Shown: positions 42,110-50,421, counted from the first letter of the stretch. The stretch is DNA of 64,000 nucleotides from DASPKT01 sp035626475 (GCA_035626475.1 DASPNP010000053.1:62001-126000), one strand, 5' to 3'. A program made the numbers and translations. The notes: generated from the sequence alone by a model not told the origin.

Positions 42110-42529
42110 ATGTCGTCACCGCTGCTCTCCCCGGACTACCGTCCCTCTGAGGACGAGGAGTTCATGAACCCGGTCATGACGGAGTTCTTCCGTCAGAAGC
42201 TTCTGCGCTGGCGCGCCGAGCTGCTCCGGGAATCCACCGAAACCCTCAACAACCTGCAGGACGGCGGCATCCAGGAGCCGGACATCGCCGACCGCGCCTC
42301 GGCCGAGACCGACCGCTCGCTGGAGCTGCGGACCCGCGATCGCGAGCGCAAGCTGATCGCCAAGATCGACGCCGCGCTGCAGCGGATCGAGGATGGCGAG
42401 TACGGCTACTGCGAGGAGACCGGCGAGCCGATCGGCGTCCGCCGCCTCGAGGCCCGGCCGATCGCCACCCTCAGCCTCGAGGCGCAGGAGCGCCACGAGC
42501 GCCTGGAGCGCACGCACCGGGACGAATAG
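42110..42529 (+). CDS. dksA: DksA/TraR-family regulator lacking the zinc cysteines
   Basis: 139 residues. The coiled-coil arm carries the tip residues Asp58, Asp61 and Ala63 (PDIADRASAETD), needed for action in the RNA polymerase secondary channel. In the zinc-finger position only Cys101 remains (YGYCEETGEPIGVRRLEARPIA, then LSLEAQERHE where two Cys are usual), so zinc binding is very unlikely. ATG 42110 was chosen because the homology starts there. DksA works with ppGpp on stringent control; the fliX-dksA proximity is common in relatives. A strong terminator follows. Confidence 0.92.
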   Translation: MSSPLLSPDYRPSEDEEFMNPVMTEFFRQKLLRWRAELLRESTETLNNLQDGGIQEPDIADRASAETDRSLELRTRDRERKLIAKIDAALQRIEDGEYGYCEETGEPIGVRRLEARPIATLSLEAQERHERLERTHRDE

Positions 42530-42561
42530 TCCCGGCCGACGCTCCGCCCCGAGTCGCACCA

Positions 42562-42597
42562 AGCCGCCCGCGCCGGACAGGCCGCGGGCGGCTTTTT
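42562..42597 (+). terminator. Rho-independent terminator after dksA
   Basis: AGCCGCCCGCG (42562-42572) pairs with CGCGGGCGGCT (42583-42593), followed by TTTT. An 11-bp stem. Confidence 0.9.
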
Positions 42598-42657
42598 GCT
42601 GCGTGGGAGGGATGGGGCGGATGTCGTTTGGGCTGTGACGCTGGCGCCATCCTAACC

Positions 42658-42865
42658 GTCACCCCGGCGCAGGCCGGGGCCCAGGGGTTGCAGCGGGATC
42701 CACCGAATGCAGCACTCATCTGATTCGTAGGTCGCATGGAGGCGGAGCCGCAATGCGACACCCCGGCCGTGACGTCGCATTTCGCTCCGCTCCATGCGAC
42801 CTACGGTGCGCTCCATCGATCCTACATGGCTGCAACCCCTGGGTCCCGGCTTTCGCCGGGATGAC
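42658..42865. repeat. palindromic repeat, family R3 copy 1, split by an R2 element
   Basis: The outer arms GTCACCCCGGCGCAGG...CCCAGGGGTTGCA and the inverted TGCAACCCCTGGG...CGGGATGAC are 208 bp apart end to end. An R2 element occupies 42726-42805 inside it. Without that insert the element is 128 bp, near the 137 bp of the second R3 copy. Confidence 0.85.
42726..42805. repeat. 80-bp palindromic repeat, family R2 copy 3, nested in R3
   Basis: The ends CGTAGGTCGCATGGAG and TCCATGCGACCTACG match the other copies. Its place inside an R3 element implies that it inserted there. I see no clear target-site duplication. Confidence 0.88.
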
Positions 42866-42910
42866 GGGTAGAGATGACCGAGCGCGCCAGCGCACAACGC
42901 CCCTTCGCCA

Positions 42911-42941
42911 AAAAGAAAGGGCCGGTCCAGTGGACCGGCCC
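42911..42941 (-). terminator. Rho-independent terminator of the flgFGAH operon
   Basis: GGGCCGGTCC pairs with GGACCGGCCC around a small loop, and TTTCTTTTT follows on the minus strand. It lies about 165 bp after the flgH stop. Confidence 0.85.
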
Positions 42942-42960
42942 GCATAGTTCCGAGGCAGTG

Positions 42961-43056
42961 TGACAAGACGGCCTCTGATGACAAGACTGACAAGACTGAC
43001 AAGACCAAGTGACTGACGAGACTGAGTGACTGGCGAGGCTCGGGCGTTGACAAGAC
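42961..43056. repeat. short tandem repeat TGACAAGAC between flgH and its terminator
   Basis: Three perfect head-to-tail 9-mers TGACAAGAC lie at 42979-43005, with further copies at 42961-42969 and 43048-43056 and a variant TGACGAGAC at 43014-43022. A GCGAGGCTCGGG block is also duplicated downstream. The tract lies in the 3' UTR of flgH. Confidence 0.8.
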
Positions 43057-43104
43057 GGGCGAGGCTCGGGTGCTCGAAGCGTTGTTCCTGCGGCTCCCTC
43101 CGGC

Positions 43105-43851
43105 TCAGAAGGGGGAGATGATGTCGACGATCTGCTGGCCGATGCGCGGCTGCTGGACGTCGGAGATGTGGCCGCGGCCGCCGTAGGAGATGCGGGCTTC
43201 CGCGATCTTCTCGTAGCCGATCGTGTTCTGCGAGTTGATGTCCTCGGGGCGGATCACGCCGGAGATCAGCAGCTCGCGCACCTCGTAGTTCACCCGCACC
43301 TCCTGCCGGCCCTGGACCACCAGGTTGCCGTTCGGCAGCACCTGGGTGATGAGCGCGGCGACCTTCAGCTCGATCTGCTCGGAGCGCTCGATCGTGCCCT
43401 CGCCGGTGCTGCTGCTGTTGCCGTTGGCGCTCAGCAGGTTGGTGCTGTCGCCCTGGTTCAGGGCGCGGGCGATGTTGTTCTCCAGGCCGAACAGGCTGGG
43501 CACGCCCAGGCCCTCGGAGCCCGAGCGGCTGCGCTCGGTGGTGTTCTCCATCTCGGCGCTGTCGTCGATCTGGATCTCGATGGTCAGGATGTCGCCGATC
43601 TGGCTGGCGCGCTGGTCCTTGAAGAAGGCGCGGGCGCCGGCCTGCCACAGCGAGTTGGCCTGGCGCTCCTGCGCCACCGGGGCCGGCATCGGCATGCGCA
43701 CCGGCTGGTAGCCGGTCAGGGCCTGCGGGTTCTCGATCGGCGACATGGCCGGGACCTTGCCGACATTGGCGAGGCGGTCGGCGGTGCCGCAGGCGGTCAG
43801 CAGCAGGGCGGTAGCAGCGGCGGCGGCGAGGCGGATCATGGCGGCGTTCAT
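43105..43851 (-). CDS. flgH: flagellar L-ring lipoprotein FlgH
   Basis: 248 residues. The lipoprotein signal ends in LLTAC, then SLWQAGARAFFKDQRASQIGDILTIEIQIDDSAEMENTTERSR, the FlgH core, and the C-terminal SGVIRPEDINSQNTIGYEKIAEARISYGGRGHISDVQQPRIGQQIVD. FlgH forms the outer-membrane L-ring. GAGGGAGA precedes the ATG. It ends the flgF-flgG-flgA-flgH operon, 11 bp after flgA. Confidence 0.96.
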   Translation of the reverse strand: MNAAMIRLAAAAATALLLTACGTADRLANVGKVPAMSPIENPQALTGYQPVRMPMPAPVAQERQANSLWQAGARAFFKDQRASQIGDILTIEIQIDDSAEMENTTERSRSGSEGLGVPSLFGLENNIARALNQGDSTNLLSANGNSSSTGEGTIERSEQIELKVAALITQVLPNGNLVVQGRQEVRVNYEVRELLISGVIRPEDINSQNTIGYEKIAEARISYGGRGHISDVQQPRIGQQIVDIISPF

Positions 43852-43862
43852 TTCAATCTCCC

Positions 43863-44654
43863 TCAGCGCGCGGCGCTGGAATTGGCGGCGACCTGCCGGG
43901 CCTGGGCCGGCGGCGCGACGATGACGAGGTCGGGACCGGCGATGCGGGCCTCGACGACCCGGCTGCTGGCGGTGTTGACGACGCGGATGGTCTCGTCCAT
44001 GCCGCCCTCCGCCATGGCCTTGCCCTGGGCGGTGAGGGTCATGGTGGCGCTCTGCAGCATGATGGTGACCAGGGCGCCCCGGGCGACGACGACCGGCGCC
44101 CGGACATCGCCGGCACGCACCGGCTGGAAGGGGGCGACGCCGCGGCGCACGGTCTGGCCGACCAGGGCGGTGGGCTCGGTCAGCACGCCGGCGCCGGCGC
44201 GGTCGCGGGGCAGGGAGATCCAGTCCACGTCACCCTCGGCGATGACCTCGCCCGGCATGACGCGGCGGTTCAGCACCGGCAGCTCCAGCATGGCGACGGC
44301 CTTGCCGCCGACCTTCTGGCGCTGGGTGGGGGTCCCGTCCACCACCGCCACCAGCTCGGCGGCGAAGCGGCTGCGCGGCGCGTCCCAGGAGAGGTTCTCG
44401 ACGGTCACCGCCGCACCGGCCGGGGCGGCCAGGGCGAGGCGCGGATTGTCGAGGGTGACCTGGGTCCCGGCAGGGGCACCCGCGGCGGCCAGCGCCTCGG
44501 TGAGCGCCTTCTCGATGTCGGCGCGGACAATGGTGGTCTGGGCGGTGGCCTGGGCGGTGGCCTGAGTGGCGGCCGGGATGACCTGCGCCAGGGCCGGGGC
44601 GGCGGTGCCGGCCAGCAGGGCGGCGGCGAGGAGGGTGACGGCGATGCGCTTCAT
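43863..44654 (-). CDS. flgA: flagellar P-ring assembly chaperone FlgA
   Basis: 263 residues with an N-terminal signal peptide (ending near residue 24, AAPALAQ). The C-terminal SAF/ChapFlgA domain reads NRRVMPGEVIAEGDVDWISLPRDRAG...LVGQTVRRGVAPFQPVRAGDVRAPVVVARGALVTIMLQ. FlgA binds FlgI in the periplasm before ring formation. GAGGAA precedes the ATG. It lies 11 bp after flgG and the same distance before flgH. Confidence 0.94.
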   Translation of the reverse strand: MKRIAVTLLAAALLAGTAAPALAQVIPAATQATAQATAQTTIVRADIEKALTEALAAAGAPAGTQVTLDNPRLALAAPAGAAVTVENLSWDAPRSRFAAELVAVVDGTPTQRQKVGGKAVAMLELPVLNRRVMPGEVIAEGDVDWISLPRDRAGAGVLTEPTALVGQTVRRGVAPFQPVRAGDVRAPVVVARGALVTIMLQSATMTLTAQGKAMAEGGMDETIRVVNTASSRVVEARIAGPDLVIVAPPAQARQVAANSSAAR

Positions 44655-44665
44655 GATCCGGTTCC

Positions 44666-45451
44666 TCAGCGCATCTGCGAGATGGACTGGAGCATCTGGT
44701 CGGAGGTGCTGATCACCCGCGAGTTCATCTCGTAGGCGCGCTGCGCCGTGATGAGGCTGGTGATCTCCGCCACGATGTTCACGTTGGAGGTCTCGAGCGC
44801 CTCCTGCATGACGCGGCCGAAGCCCGGGGCGCCGGGGGCGCCGCCGACCGCCTGACCGGAGGAGGGCGTCTCCAGCAGCAGATTGTCGCCGATGGCCTCG
44901 AGGCCGGCCGGGTTCGGGAACACGGCGAGCTGCAGCTGGCCGACATTCTGCGGCTGGACCTGCCCGTCGAGCTTCACCAGAACCTCGCCGTTCGGGTTGA
45001 TGCTGATGTCGACCGCGTTCTGCGGGACGACGATGCCGGGCTGCACCTGGTAGCCGTCCGCCGTGACGATCGTGCCCTGCGGGTTCAGCTGGAAGGAGCC
45101 GGCGCGGGTGTAGGCGGTCTGGCCGTCCGGCAGCTGGACCTGGAAGTAGCCCTGGCCGTTGATCGCCACGTCCAGCACGTTGCCGGTCGGGTTGATGTTG
45201 CCCTGCTCGTTGATGCGGTAGACGGCGGCGGTCTTGACGCCGGCGCCGATCTGCACGCCCGAGGGGACGATCGTGCCGGCGTCCGACGAGGCCGAGCCGA
45301 CGCGGCGCATGTTCTGGTAGAGCAGGTCCTGGAACTCGGCGCGCTGGCGCTTGTAGCCAGTCGTCGTCATGTTCGCGATGTTGTTGGAGATGACCTCGAC
45401 GTTGGTCTGCTGGGCCAACATGCCGGTCGCACCGATGGAAAGGCTGCGCAT
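44666..45451 (-). CDS. flgG: flagellar distal rod protein FlgG
   Basis: 261 residues, the canonical length. The rod motif LAQQTNVEVISNNIANMTTTGYKRQRAEFQDLLYQNMRR is near the start and ALETSNVNIVAEITSLITAQRAYEMNSRVISTSDQMLQ near the end. FlgG forms the distal rod and its length is checked by the LP ring. GGGGAG precedes the ATG. It follows flgF by 15 bp. Confidence 0.97.
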   Translation of the reverse strand: MRSLSIGATGMLAQQTNVEVISNNIANMTTTGYKRQRAEFQDLLYQNMRRVGSASSDAGTIVPSGVQIGAGVKTAAVYRINEQGNINPTGNVLDVAINGQGYFQVQLPDGQTAYTRAGSFQLNPQGTIVTADGYQVQPGIVVPQNAVDISINPNGEVLVKLDGQVQPQNVGQLQLAVFPNPAGLEAIGDNLLLETPSSGQAVGGAPGAPGFGRVMQEALETSNVNIVAEITSLITAQRAYEMNSRVISTSDQMLQSISQMR

Positions 45452-45466
45452 CGTCCTGGTCTCCCC

Positions 45467-46186
45467 TTACTGCACGCGGCCGAGGCGCTGGATCGCGGTC
45501 CGCAGGCGCTCGTGCTCGGTATCGATCATCCGCTGGGTGCTCTGGTACTTCCGCAGCACGTCGATCATCTGGGTGGTCTCGACGATCGGCTGCACGTTGG
45601 AGGTCTCCAGCGCGCCCTGGGTCACCTGCGGCTGGGCCACCGGCACCGGCTCCTGGTCGGTGGCGTAGAGCCCGCCGCCCAGCTCGCTCATCAGCTGCTG
45701 GTCGTCGAAGGTGACGACCTTCAGCTTGGCGACCTCGCCCTGCTCGGTGGAGACGGTGCCGTCGCCGGAGATGGCGATGCTGGCGACGTTGGCCGGGATG
45801 GTGATGCGGGCGTCGTCCTCGGACAGCACCGGCAGGCCGTTGGCGTCCACCAGCTCGCGGTTCTCGTTCAGCTGCATGGCGCCGGCCCGGGTGTAGCGGG
45901 GACCGGCCAGCGTCTCGACGGTGAAGTAGCCCTCGCCGCGGAGCGCCAGGTCGAAGGTGTTGTTGGTGACGGTCAGGATGCCGGGGCGCACGTCGCGCAT
46001 CAGGCCGTAATCCTGGACGAAGGACACGCGCTCGTTCCGGCCGGGCTCCTCCAGGTATTCCTGGAACAGCATGCGCTGCTGCTTGTAGCCGGTGGTGTTC
46101 ATGTTGGCGATGTTGTTCGCCACCACGTCCATCTGCCGGCGCAGCGCCTCCTGGCGGCTCAATGCCACGTAGATCGGGTTTTCCAT
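45467..46186 (-). CDS. flgF: flagellar proximal rod protein FlgF
   Basis: 239 residues. The start MENPIYVALSRQEALRRQMDVVANNIANMNTTGYKQQRMLFQEYL and the end ALETSNVQPIVETTQMIDVLRKYQSTQRMIDTEHERLRTAI are typical of FlgF. ATG 46186 was chosen as the conserved N-terminus; an upstream in-frame codon at 46225 is unsupported. It is the first gene of the flgF-flgG-flgA-flgH operon, downstream of a sigma-54 promoter. Confidence 0.95.
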   Translation of the reverse strand: MENPIYVALSRQEALRRQMDVVANNIANMNTTGYKQQRMLFQEYLEEPGRNERVSFVQDYGLMRDVRPGILTVTNNTFDLALRGEGYFTVETLAGPRYTRAGAMQLNENRELVDANGLPVLSEDDARITIPANVASIAISGDGTVSTEQGEVAKLKVVTFDDQQLMSELGGGLYATDQEPVPVAQPQVTQGALETSNVQPIVETTQMIDVLRKYQSTQRMIDTEHERLRTAIQRLGRVQ

Positions 46187-46246
46187 CGTACTAGCCTCGT
46201 CACTGAACCGGACGTTGCCGGCCACTCGTCTTGTCGGCGATCCTAT

Positions 46247-46263
46247 TTGCAGGCGGCGTGCCA
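46247..46263 (-). promoter_or_regulatory. sigma-54 promoter of the flgF operon
   Basis: On the minus strand TGGCACG-CCGC-CTGCAA matches TGGCACG-N4-TTGCW with one mismatch. The flgF ATG is 61 bp downstream. Confidence 0.75.
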
Positions 46264-46358
46264 GAGACGGGGCGTACGGGTTTTCAATGACTTAGCCGGC
46301 AGGTGTGGCGTGGGCGGCAGGTTTGGCACGGCGGCGGGGCGGGCGAGGCGCAGGGAGG

Positions 46359-46373
46359 GGGAAGTTTCTGCCC
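46359..46373. promoter_or_regulatory. FlbD-type enhancer candidate upstream of flgF
   Basis: GGGAAGTTTCTGCCC (plus strand) lies 96-110 bp upstream of the sigma-54 -24 element. Fourteen of its bases are identical to the site upstream of fliK, there on the opposite strand. Confidence 0.5.
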
Positions 46374-46412
46374 GGCAGGGTCTTCAGCTGTGCCACTCGA
46401 ACCATCCAACCC

Positions 46413-46549
46413 GTCATCCCCGCGGAGGCGGGGACCCAGGTGATGAGCGTGCTATCCGGCGTGTGGACCGGTGCAAAGATAGACGCCGCTCCCAACTCGA
46501 TACCCCAGTGCAAAGGGAATGCCTGGGTCCCCGCCTCCGCGGGGATGAC
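46413..46549. repeat. 137-bp element with perfect 28-bp inverted ends, family R3 copy 2
   Basis: The left end GTCATCCCCGCGGAGGCGGG (then GACCCAGG) is matched exactly, inverted, by the right end, over 28 bp. The interior is 81 bp of unrelated sequence. The size and ends suggest a MITE-like element. It lies upstream of the flgF enhancer. Confidence 0.88.
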
Positions 46550-46570
46550 GGTGTGAGAAACGCGTGCTCC

Positions 46571-46610
46571 CAAACGAAAACCGCCGCACCCCCGGGGGGA
46601 GCGCGGCGGT
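46571..46610 (-). terminator. Rho-independent terminator of the cyclophilin gene
   Basis: ACCGCCGC/GCGGCGGT, with an inner CCCC/GGGG, is followed by TTTTCGTTTG on the minus strand. Confidence 0.8.
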
Positions 46611-46634
46611 CATCGCGGAAAAAGCGAAGGGCGG

Positions 46635-47117
46635 TCAGGCGGCCTGGGCGTCGGCGGCGACCTGCATCTTCACGATCTTGTCCGGGTCGGTCACGGTGCC
46701 GCCGCGGGACGGGTTGCCGCGCTTCAGCTTGTCGACATGCTCCATGCCCTCGACCACCTTGCCCCAGACCGTGTACTGGCGGTCCAGGTAGGAGGCCGGC
46801 GCGAAGCAGATGAAGAACTGGCTGTCGGCGCTGTCGGGATGCTGGGCGCGGGCCATGGAGCAGGTGCCGCGGACATGCGGCTCGGCGTTGAACTCCGCCT
46901 TCAGCTTCTGGCCGGACCCGCCGGTGCCGTCGCCGCGCGGATCGCCACCCTGGGCCATGAAGCCCTCGATCACCCGGTGGAAGTTCAGCCCGTCGTAGAA
47001 GCCCTGGCGCGTCAGCTCCTTGATGCGGGCGACGTGGCCGGGGGCCAGATCGGGGCGCAGCTGGATGACGACGCGGCCGTGCTCCAGGTCCAGGTACAGG
47101 GTGTTCTCAAGGTCCAT
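46635..47117 (-). CDS. cytoplasmic peptidyl-prolyl isomerase (cyclophilin)
   Basis: 160 residues without signal peptide. The cyclophilin core appears: GFYDGLNFHRVIEGFMAQGGDPRGDGTGG (catalytic FHRVIxGFMxQGGD) and GTCSMARAQHPDSADSQFFICFA. Catalyses cis-trans isomerisation of prolyl bonds in the cytoplasm. ATG 47117 has AGGAGGAG upstream. Its neighbour at 47178-47723 is a secreted paralogue, so this is a local duplication with a split of location. Confidence 0.93.
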   Translation of the reverse strand: MDLENTLYLDLEHGRVVIQLRPDLAPGHVARIKELTRQGFYDGLNFHRVIEGFMAQGGDPRGDGTGGSGQKLKAEFNAEPHVRGTCSMARAQHPDSADSQFFICFAPASYLDRQYTVWGKVVEGMEHVDKLKRGNPSRGGTVTDPDKIVKMQVAADAQAA

Positions 47118-47177
47118 CGGGGTCTCCTCCTCTCGGTTGGCTGCGACCATAAACGGGTGCGCCGCGATTGGGAACCG

Positions 47178-47723
47178 TCAGGACGGCCCTTTGTCGGCAT
47201 CGGCGGCAACGCGGACGGAGATGATCCGGTCGGGCTCGTCCACCTTGCCGTTCAGCTCGGACGCGCCCCGCTTGATCCGGTCGACGAACTCCATGCCCGA
47301 CACGACCTTGCCCCAGACCGTGTAGTTCCAGTCCAGCTGGGGCTTGTCGTCGAACATGATGAAGAACTGGCTGTCGCCGGTGTTGGGGTTGTCCGCGCGC
47401 GCCATGGAGACGGTGCCGCGGGTGTGGCTGAGCGGCGAGGGCTCCAGCGGCAGCTTTTTCCCTGAGCCGCCCTCGCCGGTGCCGGTCGGGTCGCCGCCCT
47501 GGGCCATGAAGCCCTCGATCACCCGGTGGAACGGCGAGCCGTCGTAGAAGCCCTGGCGCGCCAGTTGCTTGATCCGCGCGACATGGCGCGGCGCCACGTC
47601 GGGCCGCATCTCGATGACGACGCGGCCGTGCGTCAGCTCGAGATGCAGGATGTTCTCGGGATCCGCGGCGTAGGCGGGGCCGGCGGCCAGCAGGGCGAGG
47701 GCGGCGAGGATGAGGCGGCGCAT
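47178..47723 (-). CDS. periplasmic peptidyl-prolyl isomerase (cyclophilin)
   Basis: 181 residues. A signal peptide (MRRLILAALALLAAGPAYAA, cleavage near residue 20) precedes the cyclophilin domain: GFYDGSPFHRVIEGFMAQGGDPTGTGEGG and GTVSMARADNPNTGDSQFFIMFDD. It should fold periplasmic proteins. ATG 47723 was selected because the signal peptide begins there. It lies 60 bp upstream of the cytoplasmic paralogue on the same strand and probably in one operon with it. Confidence 0.93.
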   Translation of the reverse strand: MRRLILAALALLAAGPAYAADPENILHLELTHGRVVIEMRPDVAPRHVARIKQLARQGFYDGSPFHRVIEGFMAQGGDPTGTGEGGSGKKLPLEPSPLSHTRGTVSMARADNPNTGDSQFFIMFDDKPQLDWNYTVWGKVVSGMEFVDRIKRGASELNGKVDEPDRIISVRVAADADKGPS

Positions 47724-47874
47724 GGCGGGCGTTCCTGTCGGCGATGCGCCACCATAGCCAGCCGCCCCGTCCTGCGCCACGATGTCGCCGCGTTGCGCTG
47801 GAAGGCTGTAGAGAAGGGCGGGGTACTGCGCCCGCCCCCAGGCCGGCGCGCCGGCGCCTTTGTAGGATGAGGCC

Positions 47875-50421
47875 ATGGACGGTCGGGAGAGCGGCAGGGG
47901 AGCGAGGATCGGCGCGGTGGCCGCGGGCATCGCCGCCATGGCCCTGCTGTTCGCCACGGCCGGGCTGCCGGCGCTGGTGGAGGAGCGGGCCGAGTCGGCC
48001 CTGCGCGACGCCGGCTGGCCTGACGCCGCGGTCCAGGTCCGGCGTCTGGGCGTGAGCTCCTCCGAACTCGGCATCGACCTCGCGCCCGGCCAGGGCATCT
48101 CCAACGCCGTCGCCACCTATAGCCTGGGCGGCTTGGCGGAGGGACGGCTGGACCGTCTGGAGCTGACGGGGCTGCGGCTGGCGGCGGAGGTCGGGCCGGG
48201 CGGGGTCTCGCTCAAGGGGCGGACGCAGCCCCAGGCGCCGCCGGCGGAGGGGCCGGTGCGCGTTCCCGTCGGCGAGATCGTCCTGCGCGACGGGGTGCTG
48301 AGCGCCGACACCCCCGCCGGCCCGATGACCCTGCCGCTGGAATTGACCCTGCGCCAGCCGGAGGAGGGCCGCTTCCTGGGCCAGGGCACCTACCGCGTGG
48401 AACCGGGCGGGCTCGCCGGCACGGTCGTGCTGGACGCCCGCCACGACACCGGTGGCACGGCCGTCCGACTGGCGCTCGATCCGGCGGGCGCGGAGGGGAC
48501 GCCGGCGCTGACCGCCCGCGTCGACGCCGAGGTGCCCGCGGGCGCGGCGCACCGCATCACCGCCGACCTCGCCGCCTCATCCTTCCCGCTGCCGGATGGC
48601 GCCGCCGTGAGCGGAACCCTGGCCTACCGGGGCGCGGAGGGGGGGCACGAGGCGACCGGTGCTTTCAAGACCACCCATGGCGTCACCGCCGACATCAAGG
48701 CTGCGCTGCCCGGCGGGGGTGTCGGGAAGGCCGAGCTGAGCCTCGCTGCTGCCGACCTCGCCAAGCTGCGGCCGGGGCTCACGGGCACCTTGGAGATCAC
48801 CGCCAAGGCGGCGGGCAAGGTGGCCGAGGGGCTGCCGCCCGTCACATTCACCACCGCCGGCAAGGGGCTGACGGTGCCGGGCCTCGCCACCCGCGCCACC
48901 CTCGCCATGGCGGGCACCGCCACGCAGGGAGAGACCGGGCTGCGGATCGAGGCGACCAAGCCCTGGAGCCTGGAGGGCAGGGGTGCCGCCGGGTTGCCCG
49001 AGGGGATCGCCGGGCAACCGCTGTTCCTGGCCCTGCGCCCGGCCGGCGACGGTTCCATGCGGCTGGTCCAGGAGCAGGCGGAGGGCGGCACGGTCTGGCG
49101 CTATGAGGGTGCGCTGGGGCTGGAGGCCGGGCCCTACGTGCTGGGCGGCGGCGTACCGGAGGCGCGGCTGCGGCTGGCGGAGGGGCGCCCGGCCGAGGCG
49201 GCCCTGCGGCTGCTGAACGGGCAGGTCACCGACGGCGCGCGCGGCGTCGCCGCTGACGGGCTGTCGCTCGTGCTTGACTATCTGGCGGGGCGCGAGCGGC
49301 CGCTGGCGCTCACCGCCGCCGCCGGGCTGCGGGGCACCGGCGCGGCGCCGGTGCTGCCGGCGCTGAAGGCGGAGCTGACGGCGGGCGGCGACCCTCTCGG
49401 CGTGATGACCGCCAAGGCGGCGCTGGAAGGGGCCGGCGGCGCGCTGGTGCTGGACGCCAATGCCCGCCACGACATGCGCGACGCCAGCGGCAGCGTGGCG
49501 CTGAAGCTCCATCCGATCACCTTCCTGCCGGGATCGCGCCAGCCCCAGGATCTGTTGCCGGCGCTGAAAGGCCGGATCGAGGAGGGCTCGGGGACCTTCG
49601 GCTTCCGGGCGCGGGTGGGCTGGGGGCCGAAGGGGCCCAAGGGCAGTGCCGAGATGCTGCTGGACCGCATCACCCTGGTCGGCCCCGCCGGCGCGGTGCG
49701 GGGGCTGAGCGGCGTGCTGACCGCCAGCAGCCTGACGCCGCTGGTGATGCCGCCGCAGACCCTGTCGGTCGGGTTGCTGGAGGCTGGCATCCCGCTGGAG
49801 GGCGGCATCATCTCCTTCGAGGTCGAGAAGGACGAGACGCTGCGCCTGGACAAGGCGGAGTTCGGCTGGGCCGGCGGCTCGGTCCGGGTGCTGCCGTTCC
49901 GCACGCATATCCATGAGCGCCGGCGGAACTTCGTGCTGGAGGCGGTGGGGCTGGATCTCGGCCGGGTGCTGTCGCTGGCGACGGTGGATGGCTTGGCGGG
50001 CTCGGGGAAGCTGGACGGCCGTATCCCCATGTCGCTGGCCGGCACCGACCTGCGGTTCGAGAACGGGCGGCTCGGCGCGCGGGCGCCGGGGCGCATCGCC
50101 TACGACCCGGCCAACCCGCCGGCCTTCATGGATCCCAAGAGCAACAGCAGCGTGGCGCTCGCCATGCAGGCGCTGCAGAACTTCCAGTACAAGGACCTGG
50201 CCGTCACCATCGACGGCGCCGCCGGGCGCGAGATGAAGGTGACGCTGCGGGTGGACGGGGCCAATCCCGACTTCTACGGTGGCTATCCGGTGAAGCTGAA
50301 CGTGAACCTCAGCGGGGCGCTCGGCAGCATCGTGCAGGCCGGCCTCGGCAGCTACCGCATTCCCGACACAGTTCGGGAGAGAATAGAAGAGTACAGCCAG
50401 CAAGGAGCACCGGCCCCATGA
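47875..50421 (+). CDS. ydbH: AsmA-like intermembrane lipid transport protein YdbH
   Basis: 848 residues. One N-terminal membrane helix (about 12-32) is followed by a long beta-rich periplasmic region. The C-terminus carries the YdbH signature (GIPLEGGIISFEVEKDETLRLDKAEFGWAGG and NPPAFMDPKSNSSVALAMQALQNFQYKDLAVTIDG). YdbH, TamB and YhdP form bridges that carry phospholipids to the outer membrane in E. coli. The order ydbH-ynbE-ydbL, with each start overlapping the previous stop, is conserved and supports the call. Confidence 0.88.
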   Translation: MDGRESGRGARIGAVAAGIAAMALLFATAGLPALVEERAESALRDAGWPDAAVQVRRLGVSSSELGIDLAPGQGISNAVATYSLGGLAEGRLDRLELTGLRLAAEVGPGGVSLKGRTQPQAPPAEGPVRVPVGEIVLRDGVLSADTPAGPMTLPLELTLRQPEEGRFLGQGTYRVEPGGLAGTVVLDARHDTGGTAVRLALDPAGAEGTPALTARVDAEVPAGAAHRITADLAASSFPLPDGAAVSGTLAYRGAEGGHEATGAFKTTHGVTADIKAALPGGGVGKAELSLAAADLAKLRPGLTGTLEITAKAAGKVAEGLPPVTFTTAGKGLTVPGLATRATLAMAGTATQGETGLRIEATKPWSLEGRGAAGLPEGIAGQPLFLALRPAGDGSMRLVQEQAEGGTVWRYEGALGLEAGPYVLGGGVPEARLRLAEGRPAEAALRLLNGQVTDGARGVAADGLSLVLDYLAGRERPLALTAAAGLRGTGAAPVLPALKAELTAGGDPLGVMTAKAALEGAGGALVLDANARHDMRDASGSVALKLHPITFLPGSRQPQDLLPALKGRIEEGSGTFGFRARVGWGPKGPKGSAEMLLDRITLVGPAGAVRGLSGVLTASSLTPLVMPPQTLSVGLLEAGIPLEGGIISFEVEKDETLRLDKAEFGWAGGSVRVLPFRTHIHERRRNFVLEAVGLDLGRVLSLATVDGLAGSGKLDGRIPMSLAGTDLRFENGRLGARAPGRIAYDPANPPAFMDPKSNSSVALAMQALQNFQYKDLAVTIDGAAGREMKVTLRVDGANPDFYGGYPVKLNVNLSGALGSIVQAGLGSYRIPDTVRERIEEYSQQGAPAP

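Noticed and set aside
42961..43056. Possible CRISPR-like array
   Set aside because: The units are 9 bp, directly adjacent and without spacers; no cas genes in the window.
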